DNA of 38,500 nt from Chrysomallon squamiferum (Eukaryota > Mollusca > Gastropoda > Neomphalida > Peltospiridae): the NCBI GenBank assembly GCA_012295275.1, contig CM022670.1:16573198-16611697 (forward strand), read 5' to 3'. How positions within the stretch are numbered: position 1 is the stretch's first letter; the number at the start of each line of letters is the position of its first letter. A program made the translations under genes and the position numbers. Below the pieces are notes generated by a model, which worked only from the letters and a program-made list of their open reading frames with translations, ran no database searches and was not told where the DNA came from. Shown in pieces: positions 1 through 38,500 of the stretch.

Positions 1-9
1 CTAACTTAC

Positions 10-1980
10 CTTTGTTAATGGAATTTTCTTGAAGTTCAGCCATTCTTCTATTTCTTTGTCTGTTGTAAGTATGGCCTGTAAAAGTACTGAAAAATCAACA
101 TCCTCGATAAACAATTAAGTATCTTTGTCTTCTTACAAAGCATCTCAAGTGAAAAGACTAAACTGATAAGCGATCTAGAGATGGGAGATTGATTTCCAAG
201 TTATAAAAATAAAAATTCATACTAACTAAATGTATCCTTTGTCAGAAATGAGGAAATACAACAAAGAATATTATGTCCAAATATCACAACAAATAATAAT
301 AATAATTATTATTATTTATATATCAGGTTTGATAATGGAGAAGTAAAATAATTTGATGATGACCACTTAGTTTTAATAGCAGAATATAAAGTTATTATAC
401 CCTACAATATGAAAAAAAAGTAAAAAAAAAGTAATAACAACAAAAGAAAACAAACATTGGATAATGATATGACACAAAATTAAAAGAGAAAGATTTACTG
501 GCATTCGGTTGTGTATTGCTGACATGACAGGAGATGACTCGACTGTTATAACACTGTACGAATAGATAGGTGCACCTCCCTACAAAGAAAATGTTGACAC
601 AAAACAGTATTTGAAACAAACCATAACCACTCTGAAAAAAATGTTCTCAGTATAAATATTTATTATATTTTCCATACTAACTATTAAAGTAGTTACATTC
701 TCTCTCACATGTTTAAAAAACAAAACAATTATACAAATATATTAATAAATGTACTTACATCTGGGGGATTCCAGATATCAAAAACTCCAGCCATTGTCAA
801 TAATCTTTTTTCTGATAAATCTAGGAAATAAAAATATATTCATATACAAGAATTACTACAATAACACAGTTGTTATACTGAAAATATAAGACTTACAAAA
901 TAACATGGTCATTCAGTGTTATTATATTGAACTTAAAATGGAACACACATATAAAGTGAATGCAGTAAAATTGTGGAAATCCTGGCAATTTAAAACATTA
1001 CAGTTAAGTTGTGGTATTTATCAAATTAACAGAAATCAAACATTCTGATCCTTTAATGTTTAAATTATTTCAAAACACTAGCTTCTTATCTTTCATATAT
1101 TCTGTGCTTTGGTATATGCACTGGTGGAATAAATCAAGGAACAGAATATTGAAAGTAATCAAATCAAATAAAGTAAATATGTACTCTGATATTCAACAAG
1201 TGTGTTACTGTGTATGATAGATACTCAACACAGTAATTTTTCAAACTGTTGTATCCATTCATAAAACACTGCAGAAAATAAAAAAGAAATAATTAAACTG
1301 GAAACTTATATTTTAAAATTGTTTTTTCATTATATTTCTGTAGAATTAGAACTAATTAAAATACACATTTTATCAAAATTTATGTATATCATTATATATT
1401 AATTTTGTAAATACAGAGGTTGTTACCTGCAGGTTCTGGTTTAACCTTTTCTTCTTTCTTCACTTCATTTAAATTTGAAAAGAAAATGTAGTATGGCTGT
1501 TTATCTTTTTTCTCTCGCTTCCATTCGTAGAATCTGAAATAAAAAACGAAGATCTGAAAAATCATTTCATTTCAATATTAAAAAATGTATTTCCCTACTA
1601 AATTGTTATTTTTAAAAAATCTATAAATATTATTTATAGACGTATTCTAAAAGATATCCACAGCGAGATTTATGAAAGATGTGTATAGATATAAACACAG
1701 CAACCATTGATAATGTTATAAAAGATTATGTATAGATGTTATAAATAACTATATACAGATGACAATAAATAAAAAAATATAGATATTACAGATGATGCTA
1801 CAGAAGATATAATGTATATACATGATATTATAAAAATCAATAGATGATGTTATAAAATATATATTGATATTATAAAAGATATATAAAATAAAACACACAC
1901 ACACACACAAAATATATTTGTAGATGATAATATAAAAGATATATATAGACATTATAAAAGATATATATATATAGTTGATA

Positions 1981-2012
<32 letters not shown>

Positions 2013-2276
2013 GGTGATAATATAAAAGATATTACACACCCGTCTGCTAGCACCACACAGCGACGTCCTTTGTCGAGAGGAGCTCTGTAAGTTTTTTTAG
2101 TTAGCATGCCTTCAGCACGACAGTTGTTTGTTTCATACTCAATTTTGAGCGGGTCTCCTTTGTGCCAGGATGGAGTGAGACCCCATTTCATTGGCTGAAC
2201 CACTCTCTCTGTTATCTCACCCAACTCTTCTTGGTAATGTCCACTAGAGATTAATACAGGTCTGCAACAATGTTTC

Positions 2277-2315
<39 letters not shown>

Positions 2316-3398
2316 TAAAAAATAAAAATAAAATAAATTTTATTTTTGTATACATTAATGGTGTTTCATTTACAGTTTGTAAATATTAAAACTATTTCAT
2401 TTACACTTCGTGAATATCAATACCATTTCATTTACTATTTGTGAATATTGAGACTTTCTCACGTGTATGATCCTGGAGCTACATTGTAAGAGGGGTGGTA
2501 CTGCTCTCCCCCGGGAGGGTCTCTCCACACTGGCCTATCCTTCTTTCCTGACTCCTTGCTCTGATAGGAACATGCCTCACAAATGGCATCTGGGTTAAGT
2601 GAACTAAAAAGGAACCAAAATACATGTGCATGCAACTACAATAATGACATTAGAGCCAATGAGTTCAGGTATACACTCTTCAGAAATGTTTTCAATACTG
2701 CAAATTGAATTTTGGAATTACAGACAGTTTATGAAACCATTTTAAGAAATGATATGATAATTTTTATATTTGCTAAAATTATTATTAAGATATTTGTTTT
2801 TTTTAATTCTTTTTCACAAAATATGTAAACTTATAGAGCTGATAATGTTTGGTAGTAAGAATCTGGTTTTTATATAACTTTAATTATCTGAACAAATCTT
2901 ACATAGAAACAGAAATCTCATGTTACAGAAACTGAATTACAACTTGGTTTCTGGAGTAAAGTGAAAAATAATTCTGAAAATTTGTAGACATCTCTAGTAA
3001 TGTAAAAATTAATAGATACTAAAAAAATGTATTATATTATACAGTTGAATGCTGTTGTTTCTGGGGTTTTTTTTTTTTTTTTTTTTAATCAATCCCTGTT
3101 CATTTATTTATTTATTTATTTGTTGTTGCTGCTGCTGTCATTATTATTATTTTAAAAGCTGTTTTTATGATTATTCTCAGTATAATGTTAAATAATGTTA
3201 AAAAATTATATTTTTGTAATTATTTCAAATTAATAAATTTATGTATTTTTAATTTTAATTATTTGTAATCACTTACATGGGAGTCACAGTGGTCTTGTGT
3301 GAGATTTGTTATGACATTACAGCTTAAGTCACATATCTTCTTTTGAATGACATTTTATTTTTTCTTCTGAATATCGTGTTAGATTAATAGGTAGATTT

Positions 3399-3429
<31 letters not shown>

Positions 3430-3450
3430 TAAAATAAAATAAATAAATAA

Positions 3451-3492
<42 letters not shown>

Positions 3493-4006
3493 TAAAAAAG
3501 GGATATTTTATCTTGTCACGTGATTAACACAATGATGATAAAAGAAAAATTAACCGGATTTTCTCTTACTTGATTATGTAACAAAGGAAAACCTGTTTAA
3601 TGAAAGTACTACAGTGTTCAGTTATTAAAAAAAATAATAATAAAATAAAAATAAATATATTATATAAAAACGAAAACAATCGGTACAATGCCAGACCTAT
3701 TTTATTGAATCATTCTGATCAACATTTTTTAAATACTATTTATGATATTGCGTTATATGATTCTCGGGTTAAAGCATTCGTCCAGATTAAAGCATGACTG
3801 TATGCATAGTAAACTAGAAATAAATAAAAGCGTATACCTTTTACTTTAGCTGGAGCCAATAAGTTATGCGGAAGAAATTACTCGGAAATATGAAAACCTT
3901 AAATGTCTTCTGCGATCTTTAAATAAATTATCTTGATTCAACAGTTGGCATGCGTCTAAATATACATGTAAACAAACTATACCAACCAAGCAGTCCGTCC
4001 ACACAT
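10..4006 (-). CDS. HMCES: HMCES-type SRAP-domain protein, exons 1-7, 3' end outside window
   Basis: SRAP proteins crosslink to abasic sites in single-stranded DNA and so shield them during replication. Seven exons join in phase: 3987-4006, 2463-2603, 2040-2261, 1427-1533, 759-820, 499-579 and 10-75, giving 233 residues without a stop; human HMCES has about 354, so the C-terminal part lies to the left. The protein starts MCGRTAC, which puts the catalytic Cys at position 2. Other family landmarks are PMKWGLTPSW, TNNCRAE (Asn about 99-100), VVLADGFYEW (Glu131), RLLTMAGVFDIW and AIHNRMPAIL (His207). These match the SRAP quartet Cys, Asn, Glu, His. Exon 1 is only 20 nt and uses donor gttggt. The start lies about 1.7 kb downstream of the channel A stop, on the same strand. 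I see no lesion, so this is the likely working copy. Family assignment is very firm. Confidence 0.93.
1690..2036. repeat. Degenerate GATNNTATAAAAGATATAT repeats with a (TA)n run
   Basis: The motif GAT(A/G)(A/T)TATAAAAGATAT recurs many times at irregular spacing, with a CA run at 1892-1909 and TA runs at 1957-2012. It fills HMCES intron 3 up to the donor of exon 3. Confidence 0.7.
2281..2310. repeat. Poly(A) run in HMCES intron 2
   Basis: About 28 A after TTTAAA, 20 bases from the acceptor of exon 3. On the coding strand it is a T-run and lengthens the polypyrimidine tract. Confidence 0.8.
3404..3491. repeat. Poly(A), AAAT and AAT microsatellite in HMCES intron 1
   Basis: A run of A is followed by AAAT units and then about 13 AAT units. 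The segment is absent from unit B because it lies inside the large deletion. Confidence 0.85.
3987..4006 (-). CDS. HMCES: HMCES exon 1 (20-nt start exon)
   Basis: ATG at 4006-4004 opens MCGRTA and the exon ends two bases into the Cys7 codon, which the first T of exon 2 completes. The start is fixed by the family: SRAP proteins need Cys at position 2 after removal of Met. The donor gttggt is weak, but it is the only one that keeps the phase of exon 2. Unit B has no equivalent because the block is deleted there. Confidence 0.85.
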
Positions 4007-4650
4007 ATTCTGCTTACACGTAGTTAAGATCACTTTTTAATCATTTAGCTAATTCCACTTGATGTTTTTCCTTAAATGTTTCTTCCACTGTGGTGTGTCA
4101 TTTTACCGCCTTTTACAGTCGATCCCGGATATACGTAAATATTGTTTCCTAAAATTTTACAAATAATCCTGAAGGGAACCTGCAGTAGCTAGTGCTTGGT
4201 TTTGTACTTTATTTGAATTATTAATGTTTTTTTTTTTAAAAATCAATTTATTAATATTCAATATTTTATTATTTTTTTATTTATTTATTTTTTTATTTTT
4301 ATTATTTTTATTTTATTAGGTTTTTTTTTTAATTCCCGTTCAGTTACGGTATATAAATAAAACCAACTGATCACTGTTATAGTATTGTATAGGAATTATT
4401 TCGATTATTTATCCTTTAAAAACATTACATGCAACAAAAAGGTGTTAGTTAACATTTTTCTTTGAAAAATATGCAAGCAAAGCTATTTATTTAGCATTAG
4501 AACCATGGTTCAGTGTTGGATGCAAAAGGCTTAAAACATATGTTAAGCGTATAAATCATCATTGACTCTTTTAATATTAATTAATCTTATAATCATTATC
4601 AATTAACTGAATGAATTATTGGCTTGGCTTATAAATGAAACTGGCATATT

Positions 4651-4912
4651 CAGGGTTGTATTTGCCGCCCATAGGCTAAAGAAATTTTACCGCCCCTTCT
4701 CAAGGCTCAAGTCCCCATTCACCCTTCCCACTTAGTTTATATATAATATATAATATAACTTATGATCTAGTTGAAAGCAAAAAGATGGTTTTACATTTAT
4801 ATAATGATTTATTTATAAATCAAATGTGAAAATACGAATTTATGTAACATAAACTGCCGCCCCCATTATCCTGGCGTCCTAGGCAGAAAGCCTATATGGA
4901 AATCCGGCCCTG
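4651..4912. mobile_element. hAT-type miniature inverted-repeat element (262 bp)
   Basis: The left end CAGGGTTGTATTT...ATAGGC pairs with the right end GCCTATATGGAAATCCGGCCCTG as imperfect terminal inverted repeats. A perfect 8-bp target-site duplication GGCATATT flanks it (4643-4650 and 4913-4920). CAGGG termini with an 8-bp duplication are typical of hAT elements. It has no coding capacity. It lies between channel A and HMCES. Confidence 0.85.
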
Positions 4913-5680
4913 GGCATATTGATGACTAATTACGAAAAACGTTTGCAGTATTTTTGAATTAAATTTTCTAATTTTGACTGAACTAAAATTTATTCACACT
5001 GGACAAAACTGTGTCGACAGTCGGTAAATCCAAAGTAAAATAGAAAGTAAATCTGGAATAAATAAGAAACGAAATATGTCATTTATATTTATTTTTTCAA
5101 ATTAAGACGAATAAGGAGGCAAATAGAACTGAAATCATTTAATTATTATTTGAAAAAGAAAAGAAAAGAAAAAGGGAAAGAAATAAATACAAAAATAAAC
5201 CACAAATTATCAAATAGATCACCATGGTTTATATTATGAAATAGATTTCTTTCAGAAATTTATTAATTTAGCGCTATATAAAATTTAAAATTTACGTGTG
5301 GGGGAGAGGCATACACGCAGTGAGAGACATACAGACAAAAAGAGAGCCATGTTTTTATTTCTTCTTTATTACATAATGTCCAGTTTCTTATAATAATCTC
5401 CGAACACTTTCATAACTGATGACAATTTTTACATTATATAAAACATGAATTAATGTTACACAAACTTGTAAATTTATTATAAAATCATCGATCTACATCA
5501 GTGAATCACATCATGCCCTTGAGAATCACCTTGTAACAAACTCTTTCATTCTTGAAATCCAGAACTGATAATCCGTCCGAAAGAATGCGTGGTTCTATTT
5601 TTGTGTGTATTAACATCATTTGACAATCCTCTTGCGAAGTTCAGTAACTTTTCGTGACTTTTGTCAGTAACGTAACGTGT

Positions 5681-5686
5681 TTTATT
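5681..5686 (-). promoter_or_regulatory. Candidate polyadenylation signal of channel A
   Basis: AATAAA on the minus strand just after the stop codon, inside an AT-rich tract where such hexamers occur by chance. The equivalent hexamer is present in unit B (22878-22883). Later signals may be used instead. Confidence 0.25.
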
Positions 5687-5702
5687 ATTATTTTTAAAAT
5701 TA

Positions 5703-19777
<14,075 letters not shown>

Positions 19778-20036
19778 TTACTTGTTAGATCAACAAATGT
19801 CGAATTTTATTCTGTTTGTTTTTGAACGATTACAACAAATTTATTTTTATTTTTTTTTTTTTTTCACGATACGAAATAATAAAATCTGATATATTATTAC
19901 AATAATAATACTAAAAATATATATATATATATTACTTATGTCTTTTGGTGAGAGAAATTTTAAGTAAAAGCAGAGGTCAATATGACTCAGTCGGGTAAAT
20001 ATGATCTATGATCTATGTGATGAACCAGCAAGAATT

Positions 20037-20074
20037 CTTTTATAAATAGAGTTCCAAAGGCTGTTGCGACCAAT
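20037..20074 (-). promoter_or_regulatory. Candidate core promoter of channel A (CCAAT box and TATA box)
   Basis: On the minus strand an inverted CCAAT box (ATTGG, 20074-20070) is followed about 22 bases downstream by TATTTATAAAAG (20048-20037), about 264 bases upstream of the exon 1 ATG. Spacing and order suit a core promoter. In unit B the CCAAT part is kept but the TATA part reads TATTTATTACAG. No transcript evidence is available. Confidence 0.35.
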
Positions 20075-20295
20075 GAGAAAGCGAGTGCAATAATAGCCAA
20101 TTAGTTCCAGCACGTGTAGAATTCATATGTCTGAACACATTTCAGTTTTTTTATCATGGCATAATCAATATTTCTTATTTATCCCAGTGTTGTTTATTTT
20201 GTTTTATTATGTTTTCCGTATGTATTATTTTTGTTGTTGTTATTATTATTGCAACCATTTCTGAAGGAAAGAATACTATTTGTTTTTTGTTCGTT

Positions 20296-20656
20296 AAAGT
20301 GTCTTTAGTAGTAAGTTGTTTTCTTTCTGTCAGACACCAAACTAAACAATTTAATGTTAAGGGTTTTTTTTGGTGTGTGTGGGGGGTTCTTCTGTTTTTT
20401 AACTTCTTCTTTTGTTTTTTGTAGGTTTTTTTGGCGATTTGTATACCATCTTTTTAATGTGAAAATATTTCGTAGTCTAAACTTGTTCTCTTCACTGTAC
20501 ATAATAATCATATTTTTAATATATGTAATTCTAAGCTTAATGTATTATGGTTAATTTCATCATGTATTTTTAGTTTTGATCATTATATATAATAATCATA
20601 TGTTAAATATATCTAATTCTCATGTTACGTTTTGTGTTTCATTAATAAAATATCAC
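20296..20656. repeat. Junction copy of a 360-bp recurrent segment
   Basis: Starts AAAGTGTCTTTAGTAG and contains ACCAAACTAAACAATTTAAT. It ends just after AATAAA (20644-20649) and ATATCACT. Two further full copies lie in intron 1 of the channel genes (16711-17060 and 34171-34530). It abuts the point where homology with the unit B promoter region stops. Confidence 0.85.
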
Positions 20657-20675
20657 TAAATATGTGTGTTCCATT

Positions 20676-20731
20676 GTAAGTTGTTTTCTTTCTGTCACAC
20701 ACCAAACTAAACAATTTAATGTTAAGGGGAA
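20676..20731. repeat. Partial copy of the recurrent segment
   Basis: 56 bases from GTAAGTTGTTTTCTTTCTGT through TTTAATGTTAAGGG, about 20 bases after the full junction copy and in the same orientation. Confidence 0.85.
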
Positions 20732-20780
20732 TTTTGTGTGTTTTTCAACATTTATTCATTCAAACATTGTAAACTTGAAT

Positions 20781-20938
20781 CACCCACCAAATTCACAGTA
20801 ATTTAACAATTAACAGATTAGTTTTAACTACTCAAACACTAAATAAAGTACAAATGATACACCCACCAAATTCACAATAATTTAACAATTAACAGATTAA
20901 ACTGTAAATAAAGTAGAAGAAAATCAGAACACCTTTTC
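20781..20938. repeat. Two-copy 79-bp direct repeat at the junction
   Basis: CACCCACCAAATTCACAGTA begins at 20781 and recurs with one change at 20860, followed by AATTTAACAATTAACAGATT in both. The second copy has a small internal deletion. No coding sense seen. Confidence 0.75.
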
Positions 20939-21184
20939 TAACAATATTCATTCATTTGTTTATTATAACATACACACTGTAACACTCTAGAAACAATTAG
21001 GCACACAAATCTGAAAAGATACAGATGTAAAGTCAAAACACCCACAAATTACAGCTACCTACAGTCACAGAATGGCCACACACTGTACTAAGTAAAAAAA
21101 CTCACTGTTGCATGCAACACCCACTAATTTCAATTAAGCAATTATCTCATGTAATCAAAGGTGTATTTTAACTCTCTAACTTAC
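20939..21184. other. Junction-side non-coding sequence
   Basis: Presumably HMCES intron or flank to the left of exon 7 of the remnant; unit A is not visible this far left for comparison. I looked on the minus strand for a further HMCES exon (the part after PLTK) and saw none. Confidence 0.4.
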
Positions 21185-22011
21185 CTTTGTTAATGGAATT
21201 TTCTTGAAATTCAGCCATTCTTCTATTTCTTCGTCTGTTGTAAGTATGGCCTGTAAAAGTACTGAGAAATCAACATCCTCGATAAACAATTAAGTATCTT
21301 TGTCTTCTTATGAAGCATCTCAAGTGAAAAGACTAAACTGATAAGCGATCTAGAGATGGGAGATTGATTTCCAAGTTATAAAAATTGATATTAACTAAAT
21401 GTATCCTTTGTCAGAAAATGAAGAAATACAGCAAAGAATATTAAACATTGTATTACATCCAAATATCACAACAAATAATAATAATAATTATTATTATTTA
21501 TATATCAGGTTTGACGATGGAGACGTAAAATAATTTGATGATGACCACTTAGATTTAATAACAGAATATAAAGTTATTATACCCTACAATATGAAAAAAA
21601 AAAAAAGAAGAAGAAAAAAAAGTAATAATAATAAAAGAAAACAAACATTGGATAATGATATGCCACAAAATAACAACAGGAAGATTTACTGGCATTCGGT
21701 TGTGTATTGCTGACATGACAGGAGATGATTCGACTGTTATAACACTGTACGAATAGATAGGTGCACCTCCCTACAAAGAAAATGTTGACATAAAACTGTA
21801 TTTGAAACTAACCATAACCACTCTGAAAAAAATGTTCTCAGTATAAATATTTATTATATTTTCCATACTAACTATTAAAGTATTTACATTCTTTCTCACA
21901 TGTTTAAAAAACAAATCAATTATACAAATATATTAATAAATGTACTTACATCTGGGGCCTCCAGATATCAAAAACACCAGCTATTGTCAATAATCTTTTT
22001 TTCTGATAAAT
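21185..22011 (-). pseudogene. HMCES remnant of unit B (exons 5-7 only)
   Basis: Three exons remain, at 21950-22011, 21690-21770 and 21185-21250, matching exons 5, 6 and 7 of the unit A gene. Exons 6 and 7 are still open (one Lys to Glu change in exon 7). Exon 5 is broken: its acceptor changed from ag to aa, its A-run gained one base, and one base is missing before the donor. Exons 1-4, with the start codon, catalytic Cys2, the Asn and the Glu, are gone in a deletion whose junction is near 22044. No promoter remains in place. Clearly a pseudogene in this assembly. Confidence 0.92.
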
Positions 22012-22147
22012 TTAGGAAATAGAAATATATTCATATACAAGAATCATTTAGCTAATTCCACTTGATGTTTTTCCTTAAATGTTTCTTCCTCTGTGGTGTG
22101 TCATTTTATGTAAAAAAAATCAGTTTATTAATATTCAATATTTGATT

Positions 22148-22180
<33 letters not shown>

Positions 22181-22463
22181 CCCGTTCATTTACGGTATAT
22201 AAATAAAATCAATTGATCATTGTTATAGTATTATATAGGATTTATTTCAATTATTTATCCTTTAAAAACATTACATGCAACAAAAAGGTGTTAGTTAACA
22301 TTTTTGTTTGAAAAAAATGCAAGCAAAGCTATTGATTTAGCTTAAGAACCATGGTTCAGTGTTGGAAAACATATGTTAAGGGTATAAATCATCATTAACT
22401 CTTTTAATATTAATTAATCTTATAATCATTACTGGCTTGGCTTATAAATAAAACTGGCATATT

Positions 22464-22476
22464 CAGGGTTGGATTT
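22464..22476. mobile_element. Stub of the hAT-type element in unit B
   Basis: Only the left 13 bases of the unit A element remain, after the GGCATATT target copy. A deletion of about 600 bp then joins to sequence matching A 5263. The insertion therefore predates the duplication and was cut later. Confidence 0.75.
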
Positions 22477-22877
22477 ATTAATTTATCTCTATATAAAATT
22501 TAAAATTTATGTGTGGGGGAGAGAGACATACAGACAAAAAGACAGCCATGTTTTTATTTCTTCTTTATTATATAATGCCCAGTTTCTTATAATGATCTCT
22601 GAACACAGTACATAACTGATGACAATTTTTACATTATATAAAACATAAATTAATGTTACACAAACTTGTAAATTTATTATAAAATCATCGATCTACATCA
22701 GTGAATCACATCATGCTTGAGAATCACCTTGTAACAAACTCTTTCATTCTTGAAATCCAGAACTGATAATCCGTCGAAAGAATGCGTGGTTCTATTTTTG
22801 TGTGTATTAACATCACTTGATATTCCTCTTGCGAAGTTCAGTAACTCTTCGTGACTTTTGTCAGTAACGTAACGTGT

Positions 22878-22883
22878 TTTATT
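22878..22883 (-). promoter_or_regulatory. Candidate polyadenylation signal of channel B
   Basis: AATAAA on the minus strand shortly after the stop codon, equivalent to the one in unit A. It lies in a repeat-rich AT tract, so chance occurrence is possible. Confidence 0.25.
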
Positions 22884-22914
22884 ATTATTTTTATTATTAT
22901 TATTATTTTTTAAA

Positions 22915-37239
<14,325 letters not shown>

Positions 37240-37514
37240 TTACTTGTTAGATCAACAAATGTTGAATTTTAAGCTCTGTTTGTTTTTGAACGATTACAAC
37301 AAATTTATTAATGTCTTCTTCTTTTTCTTTCTTTTTTTTCACGATACGGAAATAATAAAATTTAATATATTATTACAATAATAATAAAATATGTATATAT
37401 ATATATATTACTTATGTCTTTTGGTGAGAGAAACTTTAAGTAAAAGCAGCAGTCAATGTGAGTCAGTCGGGTAAATATGATCTATGACCTATGTGATGAA
37501 CCAGCAAGAATTCT

Positions 37515-37550
37515 GTAATAAATAGAGTGCCAAAGGCTGTTACGTCCAAT
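37515..37550 (-). promoter_or_regulatory. Candidate core promoter of channel B (CCAAT kept, TATA altered)
   Basis: Equivalent to the unit A candidate. The inverted CCAAT (37550-37546) is present, but the TATA-like stretch at 37524-37515 reads TATTTATTAC instead of TATTTATAAA. If the TATA box of unit A is real, copy B has a weaker one. Confidence 0.3.
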
Positions 37551-37768
37551 GAGAAAGCGAGTGCAATAATAGCCAATTAGTTCCAGCCCGTGTAGAATTC
37601 ATATGTCCGAACACATTTCAGTTTTTTTATCATGGCACAATCAATATTTCTTATTTATCCCAGTGTTGTTTATTTTGTTTTATTATGTTTTCCGTATGTA
37701 TTATTGTTGTTGTTGTTATTATTATTGCAGCCATTTCTGAAGGAAAGAATACTATTTGGTTTTTGTTC

Positions 37769-38270
37769 ATTATCAGCTATTGAACGGAGGCTAAACACAC
37801 GTCGAGGTAAGCTGATTGGTATTTGGTCTAATACGTACCGTTGTGTTTATTACGTAAGGTGTAAAACGTCAGTTGAAGGTGTCGATGTAAACTAGTACAT
37901 ATTACAATCTGCAGGCTGAATTCAAATATACAGTCACACCAGTTATTACCAGACCTCTCTTTCAGACACCTCTACACACGTCGCCGGCAAAAGCACGTGC
38001 ATGAAATCCAAGCACACGCTGCAAACACAACACACCCCTGTTTCACTGAAATATAATTACATCGTAATTTAGCCACAGTTGTGTAATATTTACAAAATTA
38101 TCAATCAAGCAAAATGTAATCGTTTGACGGCTTTTTAACCTATTTCTTTGTCGTGTTAGTATAAGAGAAAGAAACAGGTTAAAAAGCCGGATAATCGGTC
38201 GTAAAAAAAATTACATCAAGCTGAATATAATCACTGAAATTTAAAAAAAGAAATGACCGAAGTTAGTAAT
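37769..38270. other. Unique flank right of unit B
   Basis: No counterpart in unit A, so this is probably the ancestral flank of the duplicated block. No convincing gene. It holds the hairpin at 38128-38189. Confidence 0.6.
38128..38189. repeat. 22-bp inverted repeat with 18-bp loop
   Basis: CGGCTTTTTAACCTATTTCT... at 38128-38149 pairs with ...GAAACAGGTTAAAAAGCCG at 38168-38189, 21 of 22 positions. The single mismatch would be a G-U pair in minus-strand RNA. Confidence 0.85.
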
Positions 38271-38278
38271 AATAATAA

Positions 38279-38280
38279 TC

Positions 38281-38346
<66 letters not shown>

Positions 38347-38500
38347 AATAAATAAATAAAATAACTACTGCTGTTACTACTACTACCACTACCACTATTA
38401 CTACTACCCCTACTACTAGTACTATTATAACTGATATTACAACTACAACTATTACTATTATTACCACTGTTATTAATACCACAACTGCCACAATTACTAT
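38279..38500. repeat. AAT, AAAT and ACT microsatellite at the right edge
   Basis: About 18 AAT units, then AAAT, then an imperfect ACT/ACC array running off the window. The minus-strand poly-Val/Tyr frame here is not a gene. Confidence 0.95.

Larger units (their letters stand above)
4007..5702. other. Interval between channel A and HMCES
   Basis: Presumed channel 3' untranslated region (right part) and HMCES promoter (left part). Apart from the hAT-type element I see only AT-rich sequence and T/A runs (4222-4330). No open gene on either strand. Confidence 0.6.

Noticed and set aside
499-579. A frameshift in HMCES exon 6
   Set aside because: A first reading dropped four bases. Recounted, the exon is 81 bases and reads GGAPIYSYSVITVES in frame in both units.
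20209-20554. Frames on both strands in the junction segment as a gene
   Set aside because: They run through T-rich tracts of the recurrent segment and are not kept between its copies.
37632-37895. Plus-strand frame of 87 codons with a hydrophobic start
   Set aside because: It lies over the promoter flank of channel B, its Leu run comes from a TTG/TTA repeat, and unit A does not keep the frame.

Overview
Eukaryotic, AT-rich and full of microsatellites, with small spliced exons on the minus strand. The coding content, the intron structure and the dense compound TA/CA/GA repeats fit an invertebrate, most likely a mollusc; that assignment is inference. There are no operons, rRNAs, tRNAs or CRISPR arrays that I can support.

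The window is a head-to-tail segmental duplication. Unit A covers about 1-20295 and unit B about 21180-37768; they align almost throughout, with indels. Each unit carries, on the minus strand, a 13-exon gene for an ion channel of the DEG/ENaC/ASIC superfamily, followed by an HMCES-type (SRAP domain) gene. Along the minus strand the order is channel B (37239-22915), HMCES remnant (22011-21185), channel A (19777-5703), HMCES (4006 to beyond the left edge). I rebuilt both channels exon by exon with consistent splice phases and no internal stop: 530 residues for A and 532 for B. HMCES of unit A is intact through its first seven exons (233 residues), with all four SRAP catalytic residues. HMCES of unit B lost exons 1-4 in a deletion of about 3.2 kb and has further lesions.

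The junction between the units (20296-21180) holds one full and one partial extra copy of a segment of about 360 bp that also lies in intron 1 of both channel genes, so it may mark the recombination event. Transposon traces include two hAT-type miniature elements, a Tigger/pogo-type element with a transposase fragment in unit B only, and a frameshifted FLYWCH-type sequence with a polyadenylation signal inside intron 3 of channel B. Where a transposon is intact in one unit and cut in the other, it polarises the later deletions. Much of the rest is intron filled with simple repeats whose lengths differ between units.

The two channels have diverged unevenly. Exons 9, 10 and 12 encode identical protein, whereas exon 8 (cysteine-rich extracellular part) carries mostly amino-acid-changing differences. 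Both have Gln-Gly where most family members have the gating His-Gly motif.
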